A stretch of DNA of 64,000 nt from Haloprofundus halobius (GTDB lineage: Archaea; Halobacteriota; Halobacteria; Halobacteriales; Haloferacaceae). Below the pieces are notes generated by a model. That model searched no databases. It saw only the letters and a program-made list of their open reading frames with translations, and was not told where the DNA came from. Of the stretch, positions 26,199-34,305 are shown one piece after another. The DNA lies in assembly GCF_020097835.1 (NCBI RefSeq), contig NZ_CP083666.1, forward strand, positions 2,480,001 through 2,544,000, read 5' to 3'. The position numbers and the translations under genes were made by a program. Every line of letters begins with the position of its first letter. Positions within the stretch are counted from its first letter, which is position 1.

Positions 26199-26519
26199 AT
26201 GTCTGACACAGTTATTAAACGGGTAACCGCGACTCGGCCCGTCTCTATCACGGCCGTCGAGGCCGTCGCCGAGTGTCGGGGAATCAGTCCGCTGGAACTC
26301 GAGACGCCACTCGTCGACGTTCTCGACGCGGACGCCCTCGACGACCTGTACGACGGGTCCCACCGCAGGGCCGGTGACGACGGCCTGTTCGTCACTATCT
26401 TCGCGTTCTGCGGCTGTGAGGTCTGCGTCTACGACGACGGGACGGTCGTCGCGACACAGATCCGGCACGACGCCGATATCAGGTCGAGCAGGGAGTCGAA
26501 AGCGGCCCTCCGACGCTGA
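26199..26519 (+). CDS. HalOD1 output domain protein
   Basis: 106-residue stand-alone HalOD1 domain: paired helices with SITAVEAVAECRGISPLELETPLVDVLDADALDDLY (about 16-50) and a strand block FVTIFAFCGCEVCVYDDGTVVAT (about 64-86). HalOD1 is a haloarchaea-specific putative output module of two-component signalling. It follows the multi-PAS regulator by 92 bp in the same direction, has its own AT-rich run (gtataaaaaa at 26177-26186) and may be a signalling partner of it. Confidence 0.85.
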   Translation: MSDTVIKRVTATRPVSITAVEAVAECRGISPLELETPLVDVLDADALDDLYDGSHRRAGDDGLFVTIFAFCGCEVCVYDDGTVVATQIRHDADIRSSRESKAALRR

Positions 26520-26574
26520 TATCTCACACGCACACCGCCACCATCTCGTCCCCGCCAACGGTCGACAGGGGCCG

Positions 26575-27948
26575 TCAGCCCTCGGCCGCGCTCCCGCGTT
26601 CGGCCATCATCCGGGCCGCTCGACTCGCCCAGTCGCTCCGGCGGAAGCTCCAGGCGACCACGAGCGCCATCCACAGGTAGCTCAGCCCGATGCCCAGATA
26701 CGCACCGACCGGGCCGTAGCCGAGCACGTCGCCGACGACCCACGAGAACCCGAGGAAGAACCCGAGCATCCCGCTCGCGCGGGCGAGAAACGGCGTCCGC
26801 GTCTCGCTGGCACCCTGTAACGCCCCCGAGAGCGCGACGAACACGACGAGGACGCATCCCGAGAGTCCGTACACCCGAGCGAAGTTCGTCGCGTACCGGA
26901 CCGTCTCGGGATCCTCGGAGAACAGGCGGACGAACCACCCCGCACCGAAGAGTAACAGCACGCCGACAACGCCGACGGTGGCGACGCCGAGCGCCGCGAC
27001 GGCCCACCCCTCGAATCTGGCTCGGTCGGGGTCGCCGTCGCCGAGCGCCTGCCCGACGACGACGCTCGCAGCGACGCTGTAACCGCGCGAGAGCGGGCCG
27101 GTCACCTGCTGGTACATCCGGCGACCGATCTGGAAACCCGCGTTGACGGCGGTGCCGAAGCCCAACAGCAGCGAGTTGAACGGAAACTCCGCGAGCGTAG
27201 CGACGAACCCCTCGGCGATGCGCGGGACGCTCACCTCGACGAGTTGTCGGGCGATGACCGGGTCCCGGGGCCTCGCGAACGACGCCTCGCTCCACGAGCT
27301 CCACATGGCGAGGAGGAGCAGAACCGCCGTGACGACGTTGGCGGCAGCCGTCGCGATACCGACGCCGAAGACGCGCAGTTCCGGAAAGCCGAACAGACCG
27401 AGACCGAGCACGGCGGTGCCGGAGATGTTGAGCGCGTTCGCGAACACGTTGATGTACATCGGCGTTCTCGTATCGCCGGTGCCCTGTAACGACCGCGCGC
27501 CGATGAGCGCCACGTGGCGCGCCGGCGCGGTGGCGAAGACGAGCGCGAGATACTCCCCGCCGAGTTCGGCGACCCGCTCGGAGGCACCGAGTATCGAAAT
27601 CGCCCACTCACCGAAGAGGAGGCCGAACACGGCGAACGGAATTCCGGTGAGCGCACCCATCAACAGCGCCTGCGTGATGGCTTCGTCACGGCTCGCCGTC
27701 GCGCCGCTGCCGGTGTCCTGACTCGACAGCGCGATGGCCCCGCCGCCGAGACCGAGTCCGATTCGGAGGGGAAACCGAGCGTAGAGATCCGCGAGACCGA
27801 TGGCGACGACGGCCGCCGGCGAGAACAGCGCCGTCACGATGACGTCCGTCGTCCGCATCAGCGTCCGGAACGTCTGCTCGGCCATCACCGGCCACGCCAA
27901 GGAGAGCACTCGCCGCCAGACCGGTCGGAGTCGCCGCCACAGACTCAC
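26575..27948 (-). CDS. MATE family efflux transporter
   Basis: 457-residue membrane protein with about 12 hydrophobic segments in two similar halves. MATE features: the N-terminal LAWPVMAEQTFRTLMRTTDVIVT, the interior SLQGTGDTRTPMYINVFANALNISG and, in the second half, GALQGASETRTPFLARA at the matching position. Family members export cationic drugs or metabolites using sodium or proton gradients; in a haloarchaeon sodium is the likelier coupling ion. The substrate cannot be read from sequence. It is convergent with the HalOD1 gene. Confidence 0.93.
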   Translation of the reverse strand: MSLWRRLRPVWRRVLSLAWPVMAEQTFRTLMRTTDVIVTALFSPAAVVAIGLADLYARFPLRIGLGLGGGAIALSSQDTGSGATASRDEAITQALLMGALTGIPFAVFGLLFGEWAISILGASERVAELGGEYLALVFATAPARHVALIGARSLQGTGDTRTPMYINVFANALNISGTAVLGLGLFGFPELRVFGVGIATAAANVVTAVLLLLAMWSSWSEASFARPRDPVIARQLVEVSVPRIAEGFVATLAEFPFNSLLLGFGTAVNAGFQIGRRMYQQVTGPLSRGYSVAASVVVGQALGDGDPDRARFEGWAVAALGVATVGVVGVLLLFGAGWFVRLFSEDPETVRYATNFARVYGLSGCVLVVFVALSGALQGASETRTPFLARASGMLGFFLGFSWVVGDVLGYGPVGAYLGIGLSYLWMALVVAWSFRRSDWASRAARMMAERGSAAEG

Positions 27949-28043
27949 GGCCGTCCCTCGTCGTCTCCGCGCATACGGAGACGAGGACGCAACCGGTGTT
28001 ACGCTCCCCGAAGGGGGAAGTGGCTGCCGGTACTCCTCCCCGC

Positions 28044-28490
28044 ATGGATGTCTTCGTCTACGGGACGCTCACCGACCCCGAACGCGTCGCCCAAGTCGTC
28101 GATTCGTACGTCTTCGTCGGTCCCGCCCGACTCTCGGGACTACACCCCGTCTCCGGACGCTACCCGACGCTCGCTCCTGGCGGCGAAGTGGCGGGGCGAC
28201 TGCTCCGCACCGACGACGTAGCGGCGCTCGACCGCTACGAGGGCGTCGACGCCGGACTGTACGTCCGCGTCGCGGTGCCGCGGGTTGCGCAGGTTTCCGC
28301 GAGCGAGACAGACGCTGTCGAAGGCGACGACGGAAACGGGGAACGCCCCGACGACGTGGCCGTGTACGTCGGCGACCCGGAGCGCCTCGACGCCGAGGAG
28401 TCCGTCTCGTGGCCGGGCGACGGTCCCCTCGAAGCGCGCGTCCGTCGATACGTCGTCGACCACGACGTGCGGATACACGAACTCGAATGA
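28044..28490 (+). CDS. gamma-glutamylcyclotransferase-like (AIG2/GGCT fold) protein
   Basis: 148 residues. The N-terminus MDVFVYGTLTDPERVAQVV carries the diagnostic YGTL motif of the GGCT/AIG2 fold, and RYEGVDAGLYVRVAVPV-like strands (here YEGVDAGLYVRVAVP) contain the conserved Glu position. Known members cyclise gamma-glutamyl peptides or amines; haloarchaea make gamma-glutamylcysteine, which gives a plausible but unproved substrate. An acidic insertion (about 92-110) is typical of haloarchaeal adaptation. The ATG at 28044 is chosen because the family motif begins there. Confidence 0.85.
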   Translation: MDVFVYGTLTDPERVAQVVDSYVFVGPARLSGLHPVSGRYPTLAPGGEVAGRLLRTDDVAALDRYEGVDAGLYVRVAVPRVAQVSASETDAVEGDDGNGERPDDVAVYVGDPERLDAEESVSWPGDGPLEARVRRYVVDHDVRIHELE

Positions 28491-28631
28491 GGGTTCCGGA
28501 TGGTTCCACGAGCGTCAAAAGTTGATATTTGTTCAACATGTGCTCGTGACAGACGAGCGGCCGACGAGCGTCTGACGGGCGCTCGAAGTCGACGCAGTCT
28601 TGCACTTTCACTTTCACCGCGCGTGCCTGAC

Positions 28632-28678
28632 GTTTATATACACCCACCGCATAACCGAAGTTGCACGTCACGCGTGCA
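28632..28678 (+). promoter_or_regulatory. Promoter and leader hairpin of threonine deaminase
   Basis: gtttatata at 28632-28640 places the transcript start near 28665, leaving a leader of about 70 nt before the ATG at 28733. The leader begins with an inverted repeat, tgcacg-tcacg-cgtgca (28662-28678). The hairpin overlaps the expected start site and could be an operator or an RNA structure. The remaining gap from 28491 shows only gttga...tcaac (28521-28537). Confidence 0.45.
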
Positions 28679-28732
28679 TTCCCCTTTCCCCTAAGGATAA
28701 ACGATTAACAACCACCGACAGGTATCTCGGGT

Positions 28733-29944
28733 ATGCTCTCTCTGTCGGACGTTCTGGCGGCCCGCGAGCGGGTGAACGAAGTCGCCCGTCACACGCCGCT
28801 GGAGTACTCGCACACGTTCTCGGATATGACCGGGGCGGACGTGCATCTGAAACTGGAGAACTTCCAGCGTACGGGGTCGTTCAAGATTCGCGGCGCGACG
28901 AACCGCATCGTGACGCTCTCGGACGAGGAAAAGGAGGCCGGTGTCGTCACCGCCAGCGCCGGTAATCACGCGCAGGGCGTCGCGCTCGCGGCCACTCGTG
29001 CGGGCGTCGAATCCACCATCGTGATGCCGCAGTACGCGCCCATCTCGAAGGTGAAAGCCACCGAACGCTACGGCGGCGACGTCGTGCTCTCGGGCGTCGA
29101 CTACAACGACGCGCAGGCGAAGGCCAACGAGATAGAGGCGGCCGAGGACCGGACGTACGTCCACGCCTTCGACGACGAGTACGTGATGGCCGGGCAGGGC
29201 ACCATCGGCCTCGAAATCGTCGAAGACTGCCCGAACCTCGACACCGTCGTCGTCCCCATCGGTGGCGGCGGCCTCATCTCCGGCATCGCCACGGCGATAA
29301 AAGCGAAGAAGCCCGACGCGCGCGTCGTCGGCGTTCAGGCCGAAGGTGCGTCGAGCGTCGCCGACTCCTTGCAGAAAGGCGAGATTCACGAGCTAGAGAG
29401 CGTCGACACCATCGCCGACGGTATCGCGACGCGAAACGTGGGCACGGCCCCGTTCGAGGTCATCCGCGAGCGCGTCGACGAGGTGGTCACCGTCTCCGAC
29501 GAGGAGATCGCGGTCGCGCTGATGTATCTGCTCGAACGGAGCAAGACGCTCGTCGAGGGGGCGGGAGCCGTTGCGCTCGCGGCGCTGCTCTCGGACACGT
29601 TCGACTACGAGGCGGGCGAGACCATCGTTCCGGCGCTCTGCGGCGGCAACATCGACCTCAACACTCTCACGACGGTTATCCTCCGCGGACTGGTCGAAAC
29701 CGGTCGCTACCTCAAGATTCGAACCGTGCTCAAGGACCGCCCGGGCGCGCTGGAGGATCTCATCCATATCGTCGCCGAGCAGCAGGCGAACATCTACGCC
29801 ATCCGCCACGACCGGACCTCGCGCGACATCGGGATGAGTGACACCGAGGTGGAGTTGGATCTGGAGATGCGCGGCCCGGACCACGTCGAGGAACTGCTCG
29901 CCGGGATTCGCGAGCGGGGGTACGAAGTGGAAGTACTCGTCTGA
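28733..29944 (+). CDS. ilvA: threonine ammonia-lyase with ACT domain
   Basis: 403-residue PLP enzyme that deaminates threonine to 2-oxobutanoate, the first step toward isoleucine. KLENFQRTGSFKIRGATNR holds the PLP lysine, SAGNHAQGVALAA the phosphate loop, and PIGGGGLISGIATAIK the glycine loop. A C-terminal ACT domain (about 325-403; LKIRTVLKDRPGALEDLIHIVAEQQANIY) is the usual site for feedback control by branched-chain amino acids. Its reactive enamine by-product is the substrate of the RidA protein encoded 230 bp downstream. Confidence 0.95.
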   Translation: MLSLSDVLAARERVNEVARHTPLEYSHTFSDMTGADVHLKLENFQRTGSFKIRGATNRIVTLSDEEKEAGVVTASAGNHAQGVALAATRAGVESTIVMPQYAPISKVKATERYGGDVVLSGVDYNDAQAKANEIEAAEDRTYVHAFDDEYVMAGQGTIGLEIVEDCPNLDTVVVPIGGGGLISGIATAIKAKKPDARVVGVQAEGASSVADSLQKGEIHELESVDTIADGIATRNVGTAPFEVIRERVDEVVTVSDEEIAVALMYLLERSKTLVEGAGAVALAALLSDTFDYEAGETIVPALCGGNIDLNTLTTVILRGLVETGRYLKIRTVLKDRPGALEDLIHIVAEQQANIYAIRHDRTSRDIGMSDTEVELDLEMRGPDHVEELLAGIRERGYEVEVLV

Positions 29945-29970
29945 AGGAGCGAACGCGCCGTGGTCCGTCC

Positions 29971-30081
29971 CTATCGCGACGACCCGAGGAGCGGATGCGC
30001 GCTGAGAGCGACTGAGACGGGGACGACGACCGCGAGCACGACGCCAACAGCGACGACGAGCGCGTAGCGAGAGGCATTCAC
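29971..30081 (-). CDS. single-helix membrane microprotein
   Basis: 36 residues from a GTG at 30081: NASRYALVVAVGVVLAVVVPVSVALSAHPLLGSSR, one hydrophobic helix with short polar ends. A longer reading from 30159 would include the ridA promoter and a Pro-rich region, so the short form is preferred. Convergent with ilvA and divergent from ridA. Similar tiny membrane proteins occur at this place in haloarchaea as far as I recall, but I cannot name a family. Confidence 0.45.
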   Translation of the reverse strand: MNASRYALVVAVGVVLAVVVPVSVALSAHPLLGSSR

Positions 30082-30171
30082 GACGGGGCGTATCGTCGTC
30101 TGAGACGGAGACCCTGCGTCCCGGTCGCCGGGTCCCGGCGTATTAAGTCGTCGGCCCACGACGCCCCGAAC

Positions 30172-30552
30172 ATGAAGCGCATCATCAGCACGGACGACGC
30201 GCCCGCCGCCGTCGGCGCGTACAGTCAGGCGACGACCAACGGTTCTCTCCTCTTCACCGCGGGGCAGATTCCGCTGACCCCCGACGGCGAACTACTCGAC
30301 GACGCCGACATCGCGGCGCAGACCGAGCAGTCGCTCGACAACGTCATGGCGATTCTCGCCGCCGAAGACGCTGATGCCGGAGACGTACTGAAGATGACGG
30401 TGTTCCTCGGCGACATCGACGACTTCGACGAGATGAACGAGACGTACGCCACGTACTTCGACGAGGAGCCGCCCGCGCGAAGCGCCGTCGAGGTCGCGAA
30501 CCTCCCGAAGGGCGTCGGTGTCGAGATCGAGGCCATCGCGTCGGTGGAGTGA
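30172..30552 (+). CDS. ridA: RidA family reactive enamine/imine deaminase
   Basis: 126 residues. Family features: DDAPAAVGAYSQATTNGSLLFTAGQIPL at the start, QTEQSLDNVMAILAAEDAD in the middle and PARSAVEVANLPKGVGVEIEAIA with the substrate-binding Arg near residue 105. RidA hydrolyses 2-aminoacrylate and 2-aminocrotonate formed by PLP dehydratases such as IlvA, protecting other PLP enzymes. The adjacent ilvA supports this role. A TATA-like tattaag (30141-30147) lies 25-31 nt before the ATG. Confidence 0.93.
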   Translation: MKRIISTDDAPAAVGAYSQATTNGSLLFTAGQIPLTPDGELLDDADIAAQTEQSLDNVMAILAAEDADAGDVLKMTVFLGDIDDFDEMNETYATYFDEEPPARSAVEVANLPKGVGVEIEAIASVE

Positions 30553-30749
30553 ACCGACGCGTCAAGTCGAGTCTCCTCTGGGGACTGGTCGGGTTCTTCG
30601 CGTTCCTCGTACTCGTGCAGGGGTACGACCTCGTGGTCGGGCGACTGCCGCTCGGCGTTCTCGCGCGCGTCGGCGTTGCGGTCGTCGTCGGTGCGGTCGC
30701 CGCGGGCGTCTCCTACGTCACGGAACGGCGGTTGCTCGCGAGGCGGTAA
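30549..30749 (+). CDS. small two-helix membrane protein
   Basis: 66 residues from a GTG that overlaps the ridA stop codon (GTGA arrangement), so translation is probably coupled. Two hydrophobic segments: LLWGLVGFFAFLVLVQGYDLV (about 9-29) and LGVLARVGVAVVVGAVAAGVSYV (about 35-57), with basic ends (NRRVK at the start, ERRLLARR at the end) that would face the cytoplasm. I do not recognise a function. The tight link with ridA is the main clue. Confidence 0.7.
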   Translation: MNRRVKSSLLWGLVGFFAFLVLVQGYDLVVGRLPLGVLARVGVAVVVGAVAAGVSYVTERRLLARR

Positions 30750-30761
30750 CCGCGAACCGGT

Positions 30762-31001
30762 TCAGACGTTCTCTCGGAGGCGGATTTCGCCTTCGCTCAC
30801 CGTCTCGATGTACTCTCCCTCGACGGCCAAGTCGTCGGTGTCGGCGTCTTCGCGGCCGAAGACTGCCATAATCGCGTCGGTGATACCTGGGTCGGGGTCG
30901 ACGTAGGCGACGTTTTGCTCGACGGATTTCACGAGACCGAGTTTCTCGCCTGCGGCGTCGACCAGCACTTTTCCCTCGTCTTCGGAAGTGAGCGTTGACA
31001 T
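30762..31001 (-). CDS. PRC-barrel-like small protein
   Basis: 79 residues with a beta-rich layout: EGKVLVDAAGEKLGLVKSVEQNVAYVDPDPGITDAIMAVFG. The opening GKxLVDxxGxKxGxV is typical of PRC-barrel domains found in photosynthetic reaction centre H subunits and RimM. In haloarchaea such stand-alone proteins are common and their roles unknown, with RNA or ribosome association one possibility. It is transcribed away from the tRNA-Ser gene. Confidence 0.82.
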   Translation of the reverse strand: MSTLTSEDEGKVLVDAAGEKLGLVKSVEQNVAYVDPDPGITDAIMAVFGREDADTDDLAVEGEYIETVSEGEIRLRENV

Positions 31002-31057
31002 CGTCTGACGTTCGTACTGTGATACCGTAGTCCTGTCGGGCAGTACGAAAGGAAGGG

Positions 31058-31064
31058 TTTAAAC
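31058..31064 (+). promoter_or_regulatory. TATA-like box of tRNA-Ser
   Basis: gtttaaa lies 27-33 nt before the first tRNA base, the usual distance for archaeal tRNA promoters. Confidence 0.55.
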
Positions 31065-31090
31065 GAGACACCGGCCAAAATCCGATGCGA

Positions 31091-31171
31091 GCCAGGATGG
31101 CCGAGTGGTAAGGCGCACGCCTGGAAAGCGTGTTCCCTCTGGGATCCAGGGTTCAAATCCCTGTCCTGGCG
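31091..31171 (+). tRNA. tRNA-Ser (anticodon GGA)
   Basis: The acceptor stem gccagga pairs with tcctggc (31164-31170), with discriminator G at 31171. The anticodon arm cacgc-ctGGAaa-gcgtg reads anticodon GGA, decoding UCC and UCU. A long variable arm, as expected of class II tRNA-Ser, and the T arm (ggttcaaatcc) follow. No intron and no encoded CCA. The last 21 bases are part of a 24-bp duplication 152 bp downstream. Confidence 0.95.
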
Positions 31172-31326
31172 TTTCTACCGATTCGACCACATAGCGCGGT
31201 GTTTATCGCCGCGCAACAGACGGTTGAATCGTGAACGACGACTGTAGGGATTTGAGCTAGCGAGCCGCAGCGCCGAGTGAAACGAGGCGATCGTCTCGCG
31301 TCGTTCAAATCCCTGTCCTGGCGTTT
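31151..31326 (+). repeat. Duplicated 3' end of tRNA-Ser, att-like direct repeat
   Basis: A 24-base sequence beginning gttcaaatccctgtcctggc occurs at 31151-31174 (the T arm, acceptor and following gttt of tRNA-Ser) and again at 31303-31326. The second copy is not a tRNA. Duplication of a tRNA 3' end is the mark left by tyrosine-integrase elements. Only 128 bp lie between the copies and they contain no gene. Partial inverted copies of the same motif (gggatttga) appear near 31246 and 31397. Confidence 0.7.
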
Positions 31327-31401
31327 TACGACGAACAACGCCGCGAGCAACGCGTAGCGGTGTGAGCGAATCCGTGAGTCGGAAACGACTGCCGCGGGGA
31401 T

Positions 31402-31625
31402 TTGATACTGTACGTCGCTGGGGATACGATTTGGTACGACCCCGTAGAACAGACGCTCGACCGATTCGAACCCGACGTGGTCGTGCTCAACGGTGGTGAA
31501 GCGCAGTTCGCGCAGGGCGAATCAATATGGAGGCGATCAACCACTACTTGCTCTCACGCGACGAACTGCAGTCGAAGACGGAGAACATCTCCGTCCCCGA
31601 AGACGGGAAACGAGTTACGCTGTAA
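31402..31625 (+). pseudogene. MBL-fold (UlaG-like) hydrolase remnant
   Basis: Two fragments of one gene. From 31402 the frame reads LILYVAGDTIWYDPVEQTLDRFEPDVVVLNGGEAQFAQGESI, the GDT/DVVVxNxG region of a metallo-beta-lactamase-fold hydrolase. After a frameshift, 31527-31625 reads MEAINHYLLSRDELQSKTENISVPEDGKRVTL and stops, which is a normal C-terminus for such enzymes. The N-terminal metal-binding HxHxDH half and a middle segment with a zinc-ligand His are missing. It lies directly after the duplicated tRNA end, which suggests arrival or truncation by recombination at that site. Confidence 0.72.
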
Positions 31626-31821
31626 ACGGGGGTACCGTCTCTCACTTCGTCGCAAGCGGGACGGCGAGCAATCGGTTCGCTCCTCGGCTGACGAACAGTA
31701 TACTACCGGCCAGAAGTAGATTACCGGCCAGATAGCCGCGCCTCCACACCAGTTATCGAACGGATACGACAACTGTCGTAGGGAAAGGTTGATACGGGTG
31801 GCAGACAATCACAAACACGAA

Positions 31822-32007
31822 ATGCCTGACACGAAAAGCGGCCGCGAGAGGAAGGGCAGAAACAAGCGTTCACAGTTGGAGCACCACCTCGCTCGGCGGG
31901 AAGTACGGACGCTTGACGTGGACGACGAACCGGAACTTTACGACGACGTGGAGGAACTCGACGAAGACGTTCTCAACCTCTACGCGTTGAACGGCCGAGA
32001 GCAGTAG
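31822..32007 (+). CDS. small charged haloarchaeal protein
   Basis: 61 residues: a basic N-terminal half PDTKSGRERKGRNKRSQLEHHLARREVRTL followed by an acidic half DVDDEPELYDDVEELDEDVLNLYALNGREQ. Short proteins with this K/R-rich then D/E-rich plan recur in haloarchaea, but I know no function. A TATA-like ttgatacg lies at about 31789-31796. The ATG at 31822 is preferred to an earlier in-frame start that would precede the promoter spacing. Confidence 0.6.
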   Translation: MPDTKSGRERKGRNKRSQLEHHLARREVRTLDVDDEPELYDDVEELDEDVLNLYALNGREQ

Positions 32008-32104
32008 ACGGAGCCCGATTGCGGCACGCATTTCTTTGCAGTTCGACGGCCGAGCCGTGCGTCCGTCGGACGGGCGGGACGGCGACGCTCCACGAGTTAC
32101 AGTT

Positions 32105-32115
32105 CATATATAAAT
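32105..32115 (+). promoter_or_regulatory. Strong TATA box without an adjacent gene
   Basis: catatataaat lies 177 nt before the thermosome ATG. The next possible reading frame (ATG at 32114) has only 14 codons. It may drive a small RNA, a long-leader thermosome transcript, or a minus-strand transcript, as the core is palindromic. Confidence 0.35.
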
Positions 32116-32257
32116 GCCGGATATTACGTCCCACGTGTCGATTCGAGTTTTGTGCTAACATGGTACAGTAGTCACCGGCGAGGAGTCTCTGTCCGTGTGT
32201 TTTCGATAGATGGGTGTTGGCGGTTCTCGTGGTGTGTGGTAGCTCTCGTACGCAACC

Positions 32258-32266
32258 TTTTTATAG
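32258..32266 (+). promoter_or_regulatory. Thermosome core promoter
   Basis: tttttatag with a preceding cgcaac (possible BRE) lies 26-34 nt before the ATG at 32292; leaderless, and likely heat-responsive as in other haloarchaeal cct genes. Confidence 0.6.
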
Positions 32267-32291
32267 AATCACAAACAATCACCGGTCGACT

Positions 32292-33959
32292 ATGAGCCAG
32301 CGAATGCAACAGGGTCAGCCGATGATCATTCTCGGAGAGGATTCCCAGCGCGTCAAGGACCGCGACGCGCAGGCGTACAACATTCGCGCCGCCCGCGCGG
32401 TAGCGGAGGCCGTCCGCTCCACACTCGGCCCGAAGGGGATGGACAAGATGCTCGTCGACTCGATGGGCGACGTCACCGTCACGAACGACGGCGTCACCAT
32501 CCTCAAAGAGATGGACATCGACAATCCGACGGCCGAGATGATTATCGAAGTCGCCGAGACCCAGGAGGACGAGGCCGGCGACGGAACGACGACGGCCGTC
32601 GCCATCGCGGGCGAACTCCTGAAGAACGCCGAGGACCTCCTCGAACAGGATATCCACCCGACGGCGGTCATCAAAGGCTACAACCTCGCCAGCGAGAAGG
32701 CGCGTGAGGAAGTCGACAACATCGCGACGCGAGTCGATCCCGACGACGAAGAACTGCTGAAGAAGGTCGCCGAGACCTCGATGACGGGCAAGGGCGCGGA
32801 ACTCAACAAGGAGGTGCTCGCGAACCTCGTCGTCGGCGCGGTCCAGCAGGTCACCGTCGAGGCCAACGACGGTTCGCACGTCGTCGACATGGAGAACGTC
32901 AAGATCGAGACGCAGACCGGTCGCTCCGCCGGCGACTCCGAACTGCTCCGCGGCGCGGTCATCAACAAAGACCCCGTCCACGACGACATGCCCGTCGACT
33001 TCGACGAGGCGGACATCCTGCTGCTCAACGAGGCTATCGAGGTCGAGGAGGCCGGCGTCGACACGAACGTCAGCATCGACAGCCCCGACCAGCTCCAGCA
33101 GTTCCTCGACCAGGAGGAGGAACAGCTGAAGAAGAAGGTCGACCAGATCGTCGACTCCGGCGCTGACGTCGTCTTCTGTCAGAAGGGTATCGACGACCTC
33201 GCCCAGCACTACCTCGCCAAACAGGGCGTGCTGGCGATTCGCCGGACGAAGAAGTCCGACATCGAGTTCCTCAAGAACGTCGTCGGCGGCAGCGTCGTCA
33301 CCGATCTCGACGACATCGGCGACGCCGACCTCGGCTTCGGCTCGGTCCGCCGCGACGAGGAGGACGAACTGTTCTACGTCGAGGGTGAGGACGCCCACGG
33401 CGTGACGCTGCTGCTCCGCGGTTCCACCGACCACGTCGTCGACGAACTGGAGCGCGGCATCAAGGACGCGCTCGACGTCGTCGCCACCACCGTCTCCGAC
33501 GGCCGCGTGCTCGCCGGCGGCGGCGCTATCGAAGTCGAACTCGCCTCCCGACTCCGCGACTACGCCGACTCGGTCTCCGGCCGCGAGCAGCTCGCGGTCG
33601 AGGCGTTTGCCGACGCGCTCGAACTCGTCCCGCGCGTCCTCGCCGAGAACGCCGGTCTCGACGCCATCGACACGCTCGTCGACCTCCGCGCGGCCCACGA
33701 GGACGGCGACGTGCGCGCCGGTCTGAACGCCTTCACGGGCGACGTCGAGGACACCTTCGAGGCGGGCATCGTCGAACCCGCCCACGCGAAGGAGCAGGCG
33801 CTCTCGTCTGCCACCGAGGCCGCGAACCTCGTGCTGAAGATCGACGACATCATCGCCGCGGGCGACCTCTCGACCGGCGGCAACGACGACGAGGAAGGCG
33901 GCGCACCCGGCGGCATGGGTGGCATGGGCGGTATGGGCGGCATGGGCGGTGCAATGTAA
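32292..33959 (+). CDS. thermosome subunit (group II chaperonin)
   Basis: 555-residue ATP-driven protein-folding chaperonin subunit forming the double-ring thermosome. Equatorial ATP-binding signatures: [12 protein letters not shown] (about 40-51), [36 protein letters not shown] and near the end [10 protein letters not shown]. The apical domain and built-in lid follow the usual order. The C-terminus is a run of GGM repeats (positions 33913-33954), as in other haloarchaeal Cct/Ths proteins; in the ring these tails fill the cavity floor. Other subunit genes are not in this window. Confidence 0.96.
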   Translation: MSQRMQQGQPMIILGEDSQRVKDRDAQAYNIRAARAVAEAVRSTLGPKGMDKMLVDSMGDVTVTNDGVTILKEMDIDNPTAEMIIEVAETQEDEAGDGTTTAVAIAGELLKNAEDLLEQDIHPTAVIKGYNLASEKAREEVDNIATRVDPDDEELLKKVAETSMTGKGAELNKEVLANLVVGAVQQVTVEANDGSHVVDMENVKIETQTGRSAGDSELLRGAVINKDPVHDDMPVDFDEADILLLNEAIEVEEAGVDTNVSIDSPDQLQQFLDQEEEQLKKKVDQIVDSGADVVFCQKGIDDLAQHYLAKQGVLAIRRTKKSDIEFLKNVVGGSVVTDLDDIGDADLGFGSVRRDEEDELFYVEGEDAHGVTLLLRGSTDHVVDELERGIKDALDVVATTVSDGRVLAGGGAIEVELASRLRDYADSVSGREQLAVEAFADALELVPRVLAENAGLDAIDTLVDLRAAHEDGDVRAGLNAFTGDVEDTFEAGIVEPAHAKEQALSSATEAANLVLKIDDIIAAGDLSTGGNDDEEGGAPGGMGGMGGMGGMGGAM

Positions 33960-34305
33960 GACGACCTTTTACGCTGCACTCGGGCGGCTTCGCCGCCCTC
34001 GCTCGGTAAAAGCTCGACCAAAAGCACTCGTCGCTCACTTCAGTCGCTCCGCGACTTCCGTTCGCGACTCGGCCCGCTCGGGCCTGACGGCCCTCACGGT
34101 GAGTGAACTGGACGACTTCCGCCCGTGGTACCGCCGTTCAATCGACTCCAAATTCTTCGGACAGTAGACATATTCCGGATTTCCGAGTAGTGGCGGCTAT
34201 GCCTTCCAGACGTGCGGTCGTCGCCGAGGCCTCGGAGTCGTAAGTCCCACCGACCCCGTCGAAGCTTAGCAGTAACTAAATAGGCGCTCCGCAAAATTTG
34301 CGCGC
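33960..34305. other. 346-bp intergenic region after the thermosome gene
   Basis: No gene seen. It holds one perfect stem-loop, gggcggc-ttc-gccgccc (33982-33998), flanked by ccttttac and gtaaaag arms that extend it: a likely transcription end for the thermosome. The right end has a TATA-like taactaaata (34273-34282) 24-33 nt before the ATG at 34306. Confidence 0.55.

Noticed and set aside
31303-31326. Second tRNA-Ser gene
   Set aside because: Only the T arm and acceptor 3' strand are present; no D arm or anticodon arm precedes it.
32114-32158. 14-codon leader peptide after the orphan TATA box
   Set aside because: The ATG touches the TATA box itself, so it could not lie on a transcript started by that box.
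32172-33785. 537-codon frame opposite the thermosome gene
   Set aside because: Antisense to a clear chaperonin gene, low-complexity Asp/Val/Glu composition from reversed codons.
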